Shown: positions 1-11,550, numbered from the stretch's first letter. The stretch is 64,000 nt of DNA from Romanomermis culicivorax (GCA_963922205.1 CAWUHX010000130.1:620001-684000), one strand, 5' to 3'. Numbers and translations: made by a program. The notes: generated by a model not told the origin, from the letters alone.

Positions 1-169
1 TTCCACAGAAAAAAAATTGAGTTTCACGAAAAAGTTTAAAATTAGAAAAAAATATTGAATTTTGCAAAAAATACAAAATTTGCTGATTTTCCATCAATGA
101 AATCAAGAAATTAAATTTTTTAATTTTTTTTCAAATTTTTTTAAATTTTTAATTTTTTAATTTTTAAAG

Positions 170-214
170 GTGAGCAGCATGGAACTCGTTCAAGAAATAC
201 ATCAAATTTTGATG
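170..214 (+). repeat. Exon 1 5'-edge echo, copy 1
   Basis: 45 nt nearly identical to the start of exon 1 (GTGAGCAGCATGGAACTCG onward), preceded by TTTTTAAAG. Similarity ends exactly after ATG, where exon 1 continues GATCGG but the copy continues TTAACA. Read in the exon 1 frame it reaches a TGA at 260-262, so including it would truncate the protein. Confidence 0.93.
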
Positions 215-650
215 TTAACAATTTTGAAAAAATTAATCATTCCAAGAAATTTTCAATTTTGAGCAAAAATTTACAATTTTACAAAAAATAGCAAAAATTC
301 ACAATTTGAAAAATAAAATTTACAATTTTACAAAAAAATTGTAATTTTAGAAGATAGTTAAAAAACTTTTCACAATTTTTATTTAAATTTTACGAATGAA
401 TTAATTTTTTTACGAATAAAATTTACAATTCTAAAAAAATTTAAATTTCACAGAAAAAAAATTTTTATGAAAAAACAAATTTTACAGAAAGGAATTAAAT
501 TTCACGAAAAAGTTTAAATTAGAAAAAAATATTGAATTTTGCATAAAATACAAAAAATAGTCCATCATTCGCTGATTTTCAATCAATGAAATCAAGAAAT
601 TAAATTTTTTAATTATTTTTCAAATTTTTTTAATTTTTTAATTTTTAAAG

Positions 651-695
651 GTGAGCAGCATGGAACTCGTTCAAGAGATACATCAAATTTTGATG
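651..695 (+). repeat. Exon 1 5'-edge echo, copy 2
   Basis: Same 45-nt exon edge with an AAAG acceptor-like end, 481 bp after copy 1. It has GAGATA where copy 1 has GAAATA. The downstream tail after the ATG is shared with the other copies, not with exon 1. Confidence 0.93.
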
Positions 696-1160
696 TTAAC
701 AATTTTGAAAAAATTAATCATTCCAAGAAATTTTCAATTTTGAACAAAAATTTACAATTTTACAAAAATATAGCAAAAATTTACAATTTGAAAAAAATCA
801 CAATTTAACAAATAAAATTTACAATTTTACAAAAAAATTGTAATTTTAGAAGATAGTTTAAAACTTTTTCACAATTTTTATTTAAATTTTAAAAACAATT
901 AATTATTTTTATGAATAAAATCTACAATTCTAGAGAAATTTAAAATTTTAAAAATAACATATTAAAATTACAATTTAAGGAAAAATTTAAATTCCACAGA
1001 AAAAAAATTGAGTTTCACGAAAAAGTTTAAAATTAGAAAAAAATATTGAATTTTGCAAAAAATACAAAATTTGCTGATTTTCCATCAATGAAATCAAGAA
1101 ATTAAATTTTTTAATTTTTTTTCAAATTTTTTTAAATTTTTAATTTTTTAATTTTTAAAG

Positions 1161-1205
1161 GTGAGCAGCATGGAACTCGTTCAAGAAATACATCAAATTT
1201 TGATG
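1161..1205 (+). repeat. Exon 1 5'-edge echo, copy 3
   Basis: Lies 991 bp after copy 1 and is identical to it over the exon edge. It belongs to the second higher-order dimer. Confidence 0.93.
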
Positions 1206-1641
1206 TTAACAATTTTGAAAAAATTAATCATTCCAAGAAATTTTCAATTTTGAGCAAAAATTTACAATTTTACAAAAAATAGCAAAAATTCACAATTTGA
1301 AAAATAAAATTTACAATTTTACAAAAAAATTGTAATTTTAGAAGATAGTTAAAAAACTTTTCACAATTTTTATTTAAATTTTACGAATGAATTAATTTTT
1401 TTACGAATAAAATTTACAATTCTAAAAAAATTTAAATTTCACAGAAAAAAAATTTTTATGAAAAAACAAATTTTACAGAAAGGAATTAAATTTCACGAAA
1501 AAGTTTAAATTAGAAAAAAATATTGAATTTTGCATAAAATACAAAAAATAGTCCATCATTCGCTGATTTTCAATCAATGAAATCAAGAAATTAAATTTTT
1601 TAATTATTTTTCAAATTTTTTTAATTTTTTAATTTTTAAAG

Positions 1642-1686
1642 GTGAGCAGCATGGAACTCGTTCAAGAGATACATCAAATTTTGATG
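1642..1686 (+). repeat. Exon 1 5'-edge echo, copy 4
   Basis: Lies 991 bp after copy 2 and shares its GAGATA variant, confirming that dimers rather than monomers were duplicated. Confidence 0.93.
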
Positions 1687-2219
1687 TTAACAATTTTGAA
1701 AAAATTAATCATTCCAAGAAATTTTCAATTTTGAGCGAAAATTTACAATTTTACAAAAAAATTTACAATTTTACAAAAAAATAGCAAAAATTTACAATTT
1801 GAAAAAAATTACAATTTAAAAAATAAAATTTACAATTTTACAAAAAAATTATAATTTTAGAAGATAGTTTAAAAACTTTTCACAATTTTTATTTAAATTT
1901 TACAAAACAATTAATTATTTTTATGAATAAAATTTACAATTCTAGAGAAATTTAAAATTTGAAAAATTTCATTTCATTTAAACTACAATTTAACGAAAAA
2001 TTCAAATTTTACAGAAAAAAAATTTTCATGAAAAAACAAATTTTACAGAAAGGAATTAAATTTCACGAAAAAGTTTAAATCTTAAAAAAATATTGAATTT
2101 TGCAAAAAATACAGAAAATAGTCCATAATTCACTGATTTTCAATCAATGAAATCAAGAAATTAAATTTTTTAATTATTTTTTAAATTTTTTTAAATTTTC
2201 AATTTTTTAATTTTTAAAG

Positions 2220-2264
2220 GTGAGCGGCATGGAACTCGTTCAAGAGATACATCAAATTTTGATG
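2220..2264 (+). repeat. Exon 1 5'-edge echo, copy 5
   Basis: Last decoy copy before the true exon, 438 bp upstream of it. It carries AGC to GGC in the third codon-equivalent, so it is diverging from the exon. Confidence 0.92.
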
Positions 2265-2657
2265 TTAACAATTTTGAAAAAATTAATCATTCCAAGAAAT
2301 TTTCAATTTTGAACAAAAATTTACATTTTTACAAAAAAATTACAATTTTACAAAAAAATAGCAAAAATTTACAATTTGAAGAAAATCACAATTTAAAAAA
2401 TAAAATTTACAATTTTACAAAAAAATTATAATTTTAGAAGATAGTTTAAAAACTTTTCACAATTTTTATTCAAATTTTACAAAACAATTAATTATTTTTA
2501 TGAATAAAATTTACAATTCTACCAGAATTCAACATTTAAATGAAAATTGAATTATTTTTCTCATTTTAATTATTTTTCAAATTTTTTTTAATTTTTTTTA
2601 TTTTCAAATTTTTTTTAATTTTTTGAAAATTTTTTTAAATTTTTAATTTTTTTTTAG

Positions 2658-2829
2658 GTGAGCAGCATGGAACTCGTTCAAGAAATTCATCAAATTTTGA
2701 TGGATCGGGAAGAACATTGTCACAGGACGTGTTTTTCTTTACAATTGGATGGTCAAGCGTTGGATCATTTCACCGAATTGAAAAATGTTGAAAATTTACG
2801 CGAAGGGGCCGTATTGAAAATTGTCGAAA
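2658..2829 (+). CDS. CLUH: CLUH exon 1 (in window): CLU_N ubiquitin-like region
   Basis: Codons 1-57 of the partial product, starting in phase 0 after TTTTTTTAG and ending in phase 1 before GTGAAA. It reads [30 protein letters not shown] and [11 protein letters not shown]. These match the CLU_N segment of fly and vertebrate CLU, where [12 protein letters not shown] is nearly invariant. The joined codon with exon 2 gives ENPYT, equivalent to the family's EEPYT. The GTG at the start is an internal valine, not an initiator, since the family has roughly 100 residues before it. The exon begins with GTGAGC, itself a good donor sequence directly after the acceptor. Both edges of this exon are copied in the flanking introns. 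Confidence 0.96.
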
Positions 2830-3142
2830 GTGAAATATTTTTTAATTTAAAAAAATTTAGAAAAAAATTTATTATTTTTAAAGAAAAAAAAATAATTCTC
2901 AAATTTTTGAAAAAAAAATTTCATTTTTTTTAATTTTTGAAAAAATTTATTTCTTGATTTTTTGAAAAATTTTATTTCTTGAATTTTTGAAAAAATTTCA
3001 TTTTTCAAATTTTTGAAAAAATTTCATTTTTCAAATTTTTGAAAAAAATTCATTTTTCAAATTTTCGAAAAAAAATTATTTTTAAAATTTTTGAAAAATA
3101 TTATTTTTTAAATTTTTTGGAAAAATTTCAAATTTTTAAAAT

Positions 3143-3191
3143 GAAAATGTTGAAAGTTTACGCGAAAGGGCCGTATCGAAAATTGTCGAAA
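3143..3191 (+). repeat. Exon 1 3'-edge echo, copy 1
   Basis: Copy of the last 49 nt of exon 1 (coding [16 protein letters not shown] in the original) followed by GTGAAT in place of GTGAAA. It has several substitutions, including AAAGGG for AAGGGG. Confidence 0.92.
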
Positions 3192-3388
3192 GTGAATTTT
3201 TTTTCTATTCGAAAACTTTCGAAAAAATTCCTTTTTTTTAGGAAAAAAAATTTTCAAATTTTTGAGAATTATTGTAAATTTTTGAAAATTATTGTAAATT
3301 TTTGAATTTTTGAAAAAATTTTCTTTTTTAAGTTTTTGAAAAAATTTTATTTTTCAAATTTTTTGGAAAAATTTTAATTTTTTGAAAT

Positions 3389-3437
3389 GAAAATGTTGAA
3401 AATTTACGCGAAGGGGCCGTATTGAAAACTGTCGAAA
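3389..3437 (+). repeat. Exon 1 3'-edge echo, copy 2
   Basis: Closest copy to the exon, with one clear difference near the end (AACTGTCG for AATTGTCG). The donor GTGAAA is intact. Confidence 0.92.
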
Positions 3438-3742
3438 GTGAAAAATGTTTTTTAATTCAAAAAAATTAAAAAAAAATTAATTTTTTTTTCATTTAGAAAA
3501 AAAAATTTTCAAATTTTTGAAAATTATTGTAAATTTTTGAAAAAAAAAATTTTTTACTTAAATTTTTGAAAAAATTTCATTTTTTAATTTTTTGGAGAAA
3601 TTATTTTTCAAATTTTTGAAAAAATTTTATTTTTTAAATTTTTGAAAAAAATTTCATTTATTAAATTTTTGAAAAATATTTTTGAAATTTTTCAGAAAAT
3701 ATTATTTGCTAAATTTTTGGAAAAATTTCAAATTTTTAAAAT

Positions 3743-3791
3743 GAAAATGTTGAAAATTTACGCGATAGGGCTGTATTGAAAATTGTCGGAA
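3743..3791 (+). repeat. Exon 1 3'-edge echo, copy 3
   Basis: Third copy, with GCGATAGGG for GCGAAGGGG and GTCGGA for GTCGAA. The donor GTGAAA is intact. Confidence 0.91.
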
Positions 3792-4292
3792 GTGAAAAAT
3801 ATTTTTTTGATTTAAAAAAATTTTGAAAAAATTCATTATCTTTTTTTATTTAGAAAAAATAATTATTTCAAATTTTTGAAAATTATTGTAAATTTTTGAA
3901 TTTTTGAAAAAAATTTCATTTTAAATTTTTGAAAAAATTTCATTTTTTAATTTTTTGGAAAATTTTTGTTTTTTAAATTTTCGGAAAAAATTCATTTTTT
4001 AAAATTTTGGAAAAATATTTTTTTGATTCTTGAAAAAAATTTCATTTTTTAAAATTTTGAAAAAATTTCATTTTTCAAATTTTTAAAAAATATTAGTTTT
4101 ACTGAATTTCTGAAAAAAATTTATTTTTTAAATTTTCGAAAAAAAATTATTTTTTAAATTTTCGAAAAAAAATTATTTTTTGAATTTTAAAAAAAAATTT
4201 ATTTTTTGAAATTTTTAAAAAAAATTAATTTCTTGAATTTTTCAAAAAATTTAATTTTTTAAATTTTTCTACATTAACTATAATTTTTACAG

Positions 4293-4433
4293 ATCCTTAC
4301 ACAATCAGAGAAGCTAGAATACATTTGAGGCACGTTCGAGATCTCATCAAAAGCGTCGATTCAGCTGATATGTACAACGGTGTGGATTGTTCTTCAGTTT
4401 CTTTCTTGAATACAATCACCAATGGTGCTGTTG
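4293..4433 (+). CDS. CLUH: CLUH exon 2: end of CLU_N and following helix
   Basis: Codons 58-104. Enters in phase 1 after TTTTTACAG and leaves in phase 1 before GTAAGC. Motifs [28 protein letters not shown] and FLNTITNGA line up with PYT-REARIHVRHVRDLL and YNGIDC in CLU proteins. The leading PYT-REAR motif closes the ubiquitin-like fold. The remainder is the conserved linker towards the GSKIP-like domain. Confidence 0.96.
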
Positions 4434-7400
4434 GTAAGCCGAATTTTTAAAATTTGAAAAAAAATTTAAATTTAAATTTTTTTAATAATTTAATTTTAGT
4501 AATTATTTAATTGGTTGTTTATTAAATTTGATTCAACTTAAATTGAGAAAAAAGTTTGTATGAATTTTTCTGAAATTTTTCAAATTCTGTAAATTTTTTG
4601 TAAAATTTTAGAATTTTGTGAAAATTTCCGAAATTTTGTTGAAATTCCTAAATTTCTGCGAATTTTTCTGTAAAATTTTAGAATTCTGTGAAAATTTCCG
4701 AAATTTTTTTAAATTTTCATAAATTTGAAATTTTGGCGAAATTTCTTACATTTTTTTTGAAAATTGTAATTTTAAAAATTAGAATATTGTAAAAATTTGT
4801 GAAATGCTATGTGAACTTGAATTTTTGTCAAAAGTTGTAAAATTCTGTCCTGTTGATAAGTAAATTTTTAAAATTTAAAAAAATTTAAAATTTAAATATG
4901 AATTTTTTTAATAATTTAATTTTAGTAATTATTTAATTAGTTTTTTATTAAATTTAATTAAAATATGCATGATTCAAAAAAGGAAAATTTTTGAAATTTG
5001 TTTGAAAATTTCTAAATTTTTTTGTAAAAATTGTAAAATATGTTTTTTTAGAAAAAAAAATTTTTTTTGAAATCAATATAGTATGTTTATTTTTTAATAT
5101 CATATAAATTTTTCAAGGAAAAATAAATTTATTTTTGTTAAATTTCTTCAAGAGAACGTAAAAATTATTTGAAACTAAATTTGTTTCAATTTTTCTGAAA
5201 TTTTTCAAATTCTGTAAATTTTTTGTAAAATTTTAGAATTTTGTGAAAATTTCCGAAATTTTGTAAAAATTCCTAAATTTCTGTGAATTTTTTGTAAAAT
5301 TTTACAATTCTGTGAAAATTTTCGAAATTTTTATCAATTTGAAATTTTGGCAAAAGTTCTTACATTTTTTATGAGAACTGTAATTTTAAAAATTAGAATA
5401 TTGTAAAAATTTGTGAAATGCTATGTGGACTTGAATTTTTGTGTAAAATTCTAAAATTCTGTATTATTTTCGATAATTTTGTGGAATTTCTGTAAATTTG
5501 AAATTTTGGTAAAATTTCTTACATTTTTTATGAAAATTGTAATTTCAAAAATTAGAATATTGTAAAAATTCGTGAAATGCTTTGTGAACTTGAATTTTTG
5601 TGAAAAATTGTAAAATTCTGTTATTTTTGATAATTTTGCAGAATTTCTGTAAATTTGGAATTTTGTGGAAATTTTTATCAGGTGAATTTTTTTGTAGATA
5701 GAATTTTGTAAAAATTACCGAAATTTCGCAAAAATTCCTAAAATTTTGTAAAAAATTTTAAAATTTTATAGAAATTTCGAAATTCTGATTAAGTTTTTTC
5801 TTTAAAAAATTTTTAAAAGTTCCTGAATTTATGTAGAAATTTTTAAAATTTTGTGAAAATTTCTTAAATTCTGTAAAAATTTGTGAAAATTCTTCAACTT
5901 CTGTAGTATATTTTTGTGAAGGTTCCAGAAATTGTGAAAACACCTGAAATTTTGTAAAAATTCTAGAATTTTTGAGAAACTTTCTTTAGTGAAAATTTCT
6001 TGAATTTTGTTGGAAAATTTACACTTCTTGAAATTTTTTTGTACAAATTTTGTGAAAATTTCAAAAATTTTGTAAAAATGCGTGAAATTCTGTAAAAATT
6101 TTTAAAAAAATTGCTGAAGTTTTGTAAAAATTTCTCAAATTTCGTAAAAATTTCGAAAATTTTGTGAAAATATTTGAACTTAGTTCTGTAAAAACTCGTG
6201 AAATTCTGTGAAAATGCCCCAAAATTTGCGAAAATTTCTCAAATTTTATCAAAATTATTGAAGTTGTGTTATATATTTTTGTAAAAAAATTTTAGATTTT
6301 GTGAAAAAGTTCAAGTTCTTTAGAAAGTTTTGCGTAAAAATTTCAACAATTTTGTAAAAATGCCTAGAATTTTGTAAAAATTTCTGAACTTTTGTAAAAT
6401 ATTTTTGTAGAAATTCCCAGAATTTTCTAAAATTTTGCGAAAATTTGTAAGAATTGGAAAACTTTGCAAAATCCGAAATTTTATCAAATTTAGTAAAAAT
6501 TGGTTGAATTCTGTGAAAATTTCTAAACTCGTAAAAATATTTTTTGTGAATTTTTTTAAATTTTGCGGAAATTTGGGAAATTCTACAAAAATTTCTTAAC
6601 CTTGCGAAAATATTTTTTAAAGTTTATAAAACTGTGTAGAATTTTGTAAAATTTTTTTGAAATCTTGTTAAAAATTCTAAAATTTCGTGATAATCTGTAG
6701 ACTTTCCGAAAGTATTTTTTCAAATTTTTTAATTTTGTAAAAAATTTTAAACTTTTTTAAAATTTTAAAGTTTTGTAAAAATTCAAAGTTTTGTAAAAAT
6801 CCCCCAAAATATGTGAAATTTTTTTGAAATTTTGTGAAGATTTCTAAAATTGTGTGAAATTTCGTAAAAATTACTAAACTTTTGTGAAATATTCCTGCAG
6901 AAATTTCTAAAATTTCTCTAAAATTTTGTGAGAATTTGTAAACCTTAAAAAAATTTTAAATTTTTTGAATTTCGTGAAAGTTATGGAATTTTATAAAAAT
7001 TTCAAAAAGTTGGTAGAAATTTCGAAATTTTACGAAAATTTATTAACTTTCATAAAATATTTTGGTACAAACTTCTAAAATTTTGTAAAAATTTCAACAA
7101 TATTCTGGCAATTTTGTCTCAAGTTTTGCCAAAATTTCTTGAATGTTGTGAAAATATCTATAAAAATGTCCTAAAATATAAAAAATTTACACTCTACAAA
7201 ATTTCAAATTTTTTTTCTAGTTTTGTAAAAATGTGTTTTATTTTTTATAAATTTCTTAAATTTTTGATAATTTTGTAAAAAAATTTCAAAAATTGTAAAA
7301 TATTTTTGTAAAAACTTCTAAATTTTTGATAAAATTTCAAAAAAAATTTGTGGAGAGTTCCAAAAATTTGTAAAATATTCTAAGAGTTTGTAACGACGTC

Positions 7401-8665
7401 CAGAATCTTGTAAAAAGATTTTAATTTTGTAGAATTTTTTGAAAAATTCTACATTTTAAATATTTGAAATTTTGTAGAAATTTGTAAATTTTGCTACAAT
7501 TTGTAAAATATTTTGCAAAAATTGGTATGCTTTTTTAAATTTTTTTTAGTTTTTAAAAGTTTTTAAAATTTTGTAATTTTGTTAAAAAAAATTTAAAATT
7601 TTAAAATTTAAAAGTTTAAAGTTTTTAAAAATTAGTAGTTTTTAAAAATTTGTATACGTCATGAAAAGTTTATTGTAAAAGTTTATAAAATTTTGTAGAA
7701 ATGTTTGAAATTTTGTGAAAATTTTTAATTTTTTTTTTAAATTTAAAAATTTCTGAATTTTGGGAATCATTTTTTTTTCTAGAAATGTCTCATATTTTGT
7801 AGAAAAAATTTACACTTCTCGAAATTTTTTTGCAAAAATTTCAAAAGTTTCGTGAAAATGATTGGAATTTTCGTAAAATTTTTTTCGAATTTTGCGAATT
7901 TAAAAAGATTAAAATTTGTAAAATTTGAAATTTTGTAAAAATTAAAATTTCAAAAGAATTTTTCAGTAAAAAAATTATACAGATTCTGTGAAAATCGCTA
8001 AACTAGTGTAAAAATTACCAAGCTTTTGTAAAAATTTCTAAACTTTTTCAAAATATTTTTCGAAAAATTTCTTAAATTTTGTGAAAATTTCTAAGGTTTT
8101 TAAAAATTTTTTGAACTTTTGTAAAAATTTCTTAATTCTAAAAAACATTTTTGTACAAATTTCTTAAATTTTGTAGAAATTTCTTAAATTTTGTAGAAAT
8201 TTCTTGAATTTTGTCGAAAAATTTTAAATTTTGTAAAAATTTCTAAACTTTAAAAATATTTCTGTAAAAGTTTATAAAATTTTGTGAAAATGTCAAATTT
8301 TGTAAAAATTTCTGAAATTATCGAAAAATTTCTAAGATTCTATAGAAGTTTCTAAAATTTTGTAACTAGTTCTAAATTTTCAGAATTTTTTTTGTGTAAA
8401 TTTCTCGAATTTTGTAAAAAAATTTACAGTTCTTGAAAATTTTTTTGTTATAAAACTTTCGAAAAATTTGAAAAATTTTGTATTAATGCCTTTTAATTCG
8501 GTGAAAATTCTGTAAAAATTTCGCACGAATTTGTGAATTTTAAAAATGTTATTAAAATTAAAATTTGTAAAAATTGTAATTTTGTAAAAATTAAAATTTT
8601 GTAGAATTTCAAATTTTGTAAAAATTGAAATTTAAAAAAAAAATTTTTTGTGTTTTTCTATCCAG
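4434..8665 (+). repeat. Intron 2: 20-30 bp degenerate array
   Basis: 4,232 bp, mostly variants of TTTTGTAAAAATTTCTAAA in head-to-tail order. Positions 4857-4970 repeat 4434-4545, including the last bases of exon 2 (CTGTTG), but with the donor GT changed to AT. Ends TCTATCCAG. No exon-like stretch was found in it. Confidence 0.85.
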
Positions 8666-8905
8666 ATCGTAAAAAAATTTCGAAATCGGATTTAAATTCA
8701 ACGGCTTCTAACGGCGCTTTTTCCGATTATTTGCCTCCTGATTACGTTTTACCTCAAACGACGACCACGACGACTACGCCGCCGTTGACGTTTTTGCTGC
8801 CGCCCAAAGAAACGACGTCGGAAAATCAACAAAAAACGTCGTCTTGTTTGAAAATTTTGTCGCCCAGCGGCTGGAATCCGCCGCCGGGCAATAGAAAATT
8901 GCACG
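8666..8905 (+). CDS. CLUH: CLUH exon 3: variable linker and start of GSKIP-like domain
   Basis: Codons 105-184, phase 1 in and out. The first part, [10 protein letters not shown] then a Thr-rich run near codon 140, is variable linker. [10 protein letters not shown] matches the family's CTPPEYVTPG. The last part, [20 protein letters not shown], is one of the best conserved blocks of CLU proteins and opens the GSKIP-like domain. The codon split with exon 4 gives HGDL, as in the family. The donor is GTACGA, a weak match. Confidence 0.96.
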
Positions 8906-10873
8906 GTACGAGAAATTCTTACTGTAGAAATTTTTGTAAAAAAATTCTTACTGTAGAATTTTTGCAAAAAAATTTTTCCCAAAAAAATTCTTACTGTAGA
9001 ATTTTTGTGAGAAAATTTTTTTTTCCAAAAAAATTCTTACTGTAGAATTTTTTGTGGAAAATTTTTTTTCTAAAAAAATTTTTACTGTAGAATTTTCTGA
9101 AAAAAAAAATTTCCGAAAAAATTCTTACTGTAGAATTTTTGCGAAATTTTTTTTTGTAGAAAAATTCTTACTGTACAATTCTTGTGAAAAAAAAATTTTT
9201 TCTGAAAAAAGTTCTTACTGTAGAATTTTTATGGAAAAAATGTTTTTTTTTTTAAATTCAATGTAGAATTTTTTAGAAAAATATTTTTGTTGAAGAATTT
9301 CTTACTGTAGAATTTTTCGGAAATAAAATTCAGGCTTTTTGGAAGCGGAAAGTTTTACTGTAGCAGTTTTTTTTAGATTTGTCGAATTTTTGTAAAAAAA
9401 TCTTTACTGTTGATTTTTTTTGTAAAAAAAAATTCTCACTGTAGAATTTTTGTGGAAAAACTTTTTTTTTGTAAAAAAATTCTTACTGTAGAATTTTCGT
9501 GAAAAAGATTTTTTTTTGTAAAAAATTTCTTGCTGTAGAATTTTTGTAAAAATTTTTTTTTGCAAAAAAATTCTTACTGTAGAAATTTTTGTAAAAAAAT
9601 TCTTACTGTAGATTTTTTTCAAAAAAATTTTTTTCAGAAAAAATTCTTACTGTAGAATTTTTGTGAGAAAATTTTTTTTCCAAAAAAATTCTTACTGTAG
9701 AATTTTTTGTGAAAAATTTTTTTTGTAGAATTTTCTGAAAAAAAAAATTTCCGAAAAAATTCTTACTGTAGAATTTTTGCGAAATTTTTTTTTTGTAGAA
9801 AAATTCTTACTGTACAATTTTTGTGAAAAAAAATTTTTTTCTGAAAAAAGTTCTTACTGTAGAATTTTTATGGAAAAAATGTTTTTTTTTAAATTCAATG
9901 TAGAATTTTTCACGAAAAATATTTTTGTTGAAGAATTTCTTACTGTAGAATTTTTCGGAAATAAAATTCTGGCTTTTTGGAAGCGGAAAGTTTTACTGTA
10001 GCAGTTTTTTTTTAGATTTGTCGAATTTTTGTAAAAAAATCATTACTGTTGATTTTTTTTGTAAAAAAAAATTCTCACTGTAGAATTTTTGTGGAAAAAC
10101 TTTTTTTTTTGTAAAAAAATTCTTACTGTAGAATTTTCGTGAAAAAATTTTTTTTTTGTAAAAAATTTCTTGCTGTAGAATTTTTGTAAAAATCTTTTTT
10201 TGCAAAAAAATTCTTACTGTAGAAATTTTTGTAAAAAAATTCTTACTGTAGATTTTTTTCAAAAAAATTTTTTTCAGAAAAAATTCTTACTGTAGAATTT
10301 TTGCGAGAAAAATTTTTTTCAAAAAAAAATTCTTACTGTAGAAGTTTTTGTGAAAAATTTCTACTGCAGAATTTTATGAAAAAAAACATTTTCAAAAAAA
10401 TTCTTACTGTAGAATTTTTGCGAAAATTTTTTTTTGTAGAAAAATTCTCACTGTACAATTCTTGTGAAAAAAAATTTTTTTCTGAAAAAAGTTCTTACTG
10501 TAGAATTTTTATGGAAAAAATGTTTTTTTTTTAAATTCAATGTAGAATTTTTTTTGGGGAAATTTTTTTTTTGTAAGAAATTTCCTGTGTAATTTTTATG
10601 AGAAAAAAATTTTTTTTTTGAAATTAAATGTAGAATTTTTCACGAAAAATATTTTTGTTGAAGAATTTCTTACTGTAGAATTTTTGTAAAATAATTCTTA
10701 CTGTAGATTTTTTGTGACAAATTGTTTTTTTTTAAAAAAAATTGTTACTGTAGAATTTTTGTAAAATAATTCGTACTGTAGCATTTTTTGAAAAAAAATT
10801 ATTTCTGTAGATTTTTCGAAATTTTTAATTTTTTTTCAAGATTTGATGAATTTTTCTGTTTTTTTTTAATCAG
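8906..10873 (+). repeat. Intron 3: TTCTTACTGTAGAATTTTTG array
   Basis: 1,968 bp of a roughly 40-bp unit carrying TTCTTACTGTAGAATTTTTG, about 40 copies. A larger duplication of about 640 bp is visible: the unique segment GGCTTTTTGGAAGCGGAAAG occurs near 9338 and 9973. The array starts 10 bp into the intron and stops about 100 bp before the acceptor TTTTTTTAATCAG. Confidence 0.92.
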
Positions 10874-10958
10874 GTGATCTTTTATATTTGTACGTTTTGA
10901 CGGCCGAAGATAAACGATATCATATTACGTGTTGTACGAGGGGATTCTACGTTAATGA
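10874..10958 (+). CDS. CLUH: CLUH exon 4: GSKIP-like domain strands
   Basis: Codons 185-213. Reads [20 protein letters not shown] and TRGFYVNE, matching the family pattern GDLMYLYVVT-E-K and GFYIN. Phase 1 in, phase 2 out before GTAATT. In the free GSKIP protein the equivalent strands bind GSK3 and PKA; in CLU this role has not been shown. Confidence 0.95.
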
Positions 10959-11471
10959 GTAATTTTAAATGATTCTAATTAGCATTTTTGTAATATGTTA
11001 ATTACTTTAATTAATTGAAAATTTCGAATTAAATCGAATCATGAAATTTTTTTCGATTCAAAATTTGATCAGAAAAAATCGATCAAATTTTTGAAGGCGA
11101 TTTTTTAAAACTTTAATTTGTTTTTTTTTCAATTTGAAATTTAATTAGTTCAAATGTGGAAATTGATTTTGGATTTTGATTTTGATAAAAAATTTGTGAC
11201 TTTCGTCGATTTTTTTGTCAAATTTGAATCAAAAACTGCTTAAATTTTCATATTGATATCAAAATTTGATATGAAAAATTTTCTGATTTTGCTGCTAATT
11301 AGCATTTTCTCATATGCTAATTAATTTAAATTTTGAATGAAAATTTTTTTTTGGGAAAAATTTTAGAAATTAATTTTCTGATGTGGAAAAAATCAAAATT
11401 TTTTCAATATTTAAAATTTAAATTTTTTTATAATTCCGAATTAAAATTTCATTTTTTTCGATTTATTACAG
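10959..11471 (+). other. Intron 4: plain AT-rich intron
   Basis: 513 bp and among the few intermediate introns without an obvious array. Only a loose duplication of TAATTAGCATTTT-like segments is visible, near 10976 and 11295. Ends TTTATTACAG. Confidence 0.85.
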
Positions 11472-11550
11472 ATCAACAGAAGAAGAATTCAATCCGAAAC
11501 CGGCCAATCCAAAATTTGTCTATCATTCTCTAGTCGATCTTTTATGCCAC
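11472..11550 (+). CDS. CLUH: CLUH exon 5: GSKIP-like domain, second half
   Basis: Codons 213-239. Reads STEEEFNPKPANPKF and HSLVDLLCH, matching family STD-FNPKP and LSHSLIDLL. Phase 2 in, phase 0 out at CAC before GTGAGA. Confidence 0.95.

Larger units (their letters stand above)
1..2657 (+). repeat. Upstream intron (partial): 481/510-bp tandem repeat, 991-bp higher-order unit
   Basis: AT-rich intron ending at the acceptor of exon 1. It consists of about five and a half units of 480-580 bp. Positions 1-990 recur at 992 onward almost unchanged, giving a 991-bp dimeric higher-order unit. Each unit ends in a T-rich tract, an AG and a copy of the first 45 nt of exon 1 (listed separately). No upstream CLU exon is visible in this stretch. 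Confidence 0.9.
2830..4292 (+). repeat. Intron 1: short A/T repeats with exon 1 3'-edge echoes
   Basis: 1,463 bp. The first 1 kb is a roughly 300-bp tandem duplication, each unit carrying the last 49 nt of exon 1 plus its donor. The rest is a degenerate repeat of 15-30 bp built on TTTTTGAAAAAATTTCA. Ends TTTTTACAG. Confidence 0.9.

Noticed and set aside
1-2657. An additional upstream CLU exon within the echo array
   Set aside because: No sequence corresponding to the residues before VSSMELV. Each copy repeats the same exon edge and runs into a stop, so they are echoes, not alternative coding exons.
3039-3305. Small + frame containing an exon 1-like peptide
   Set aside because: It overlaps the first 3'-edge echo. 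The resemblance comes from the duplicated exon end, with no acceptor in front of it.
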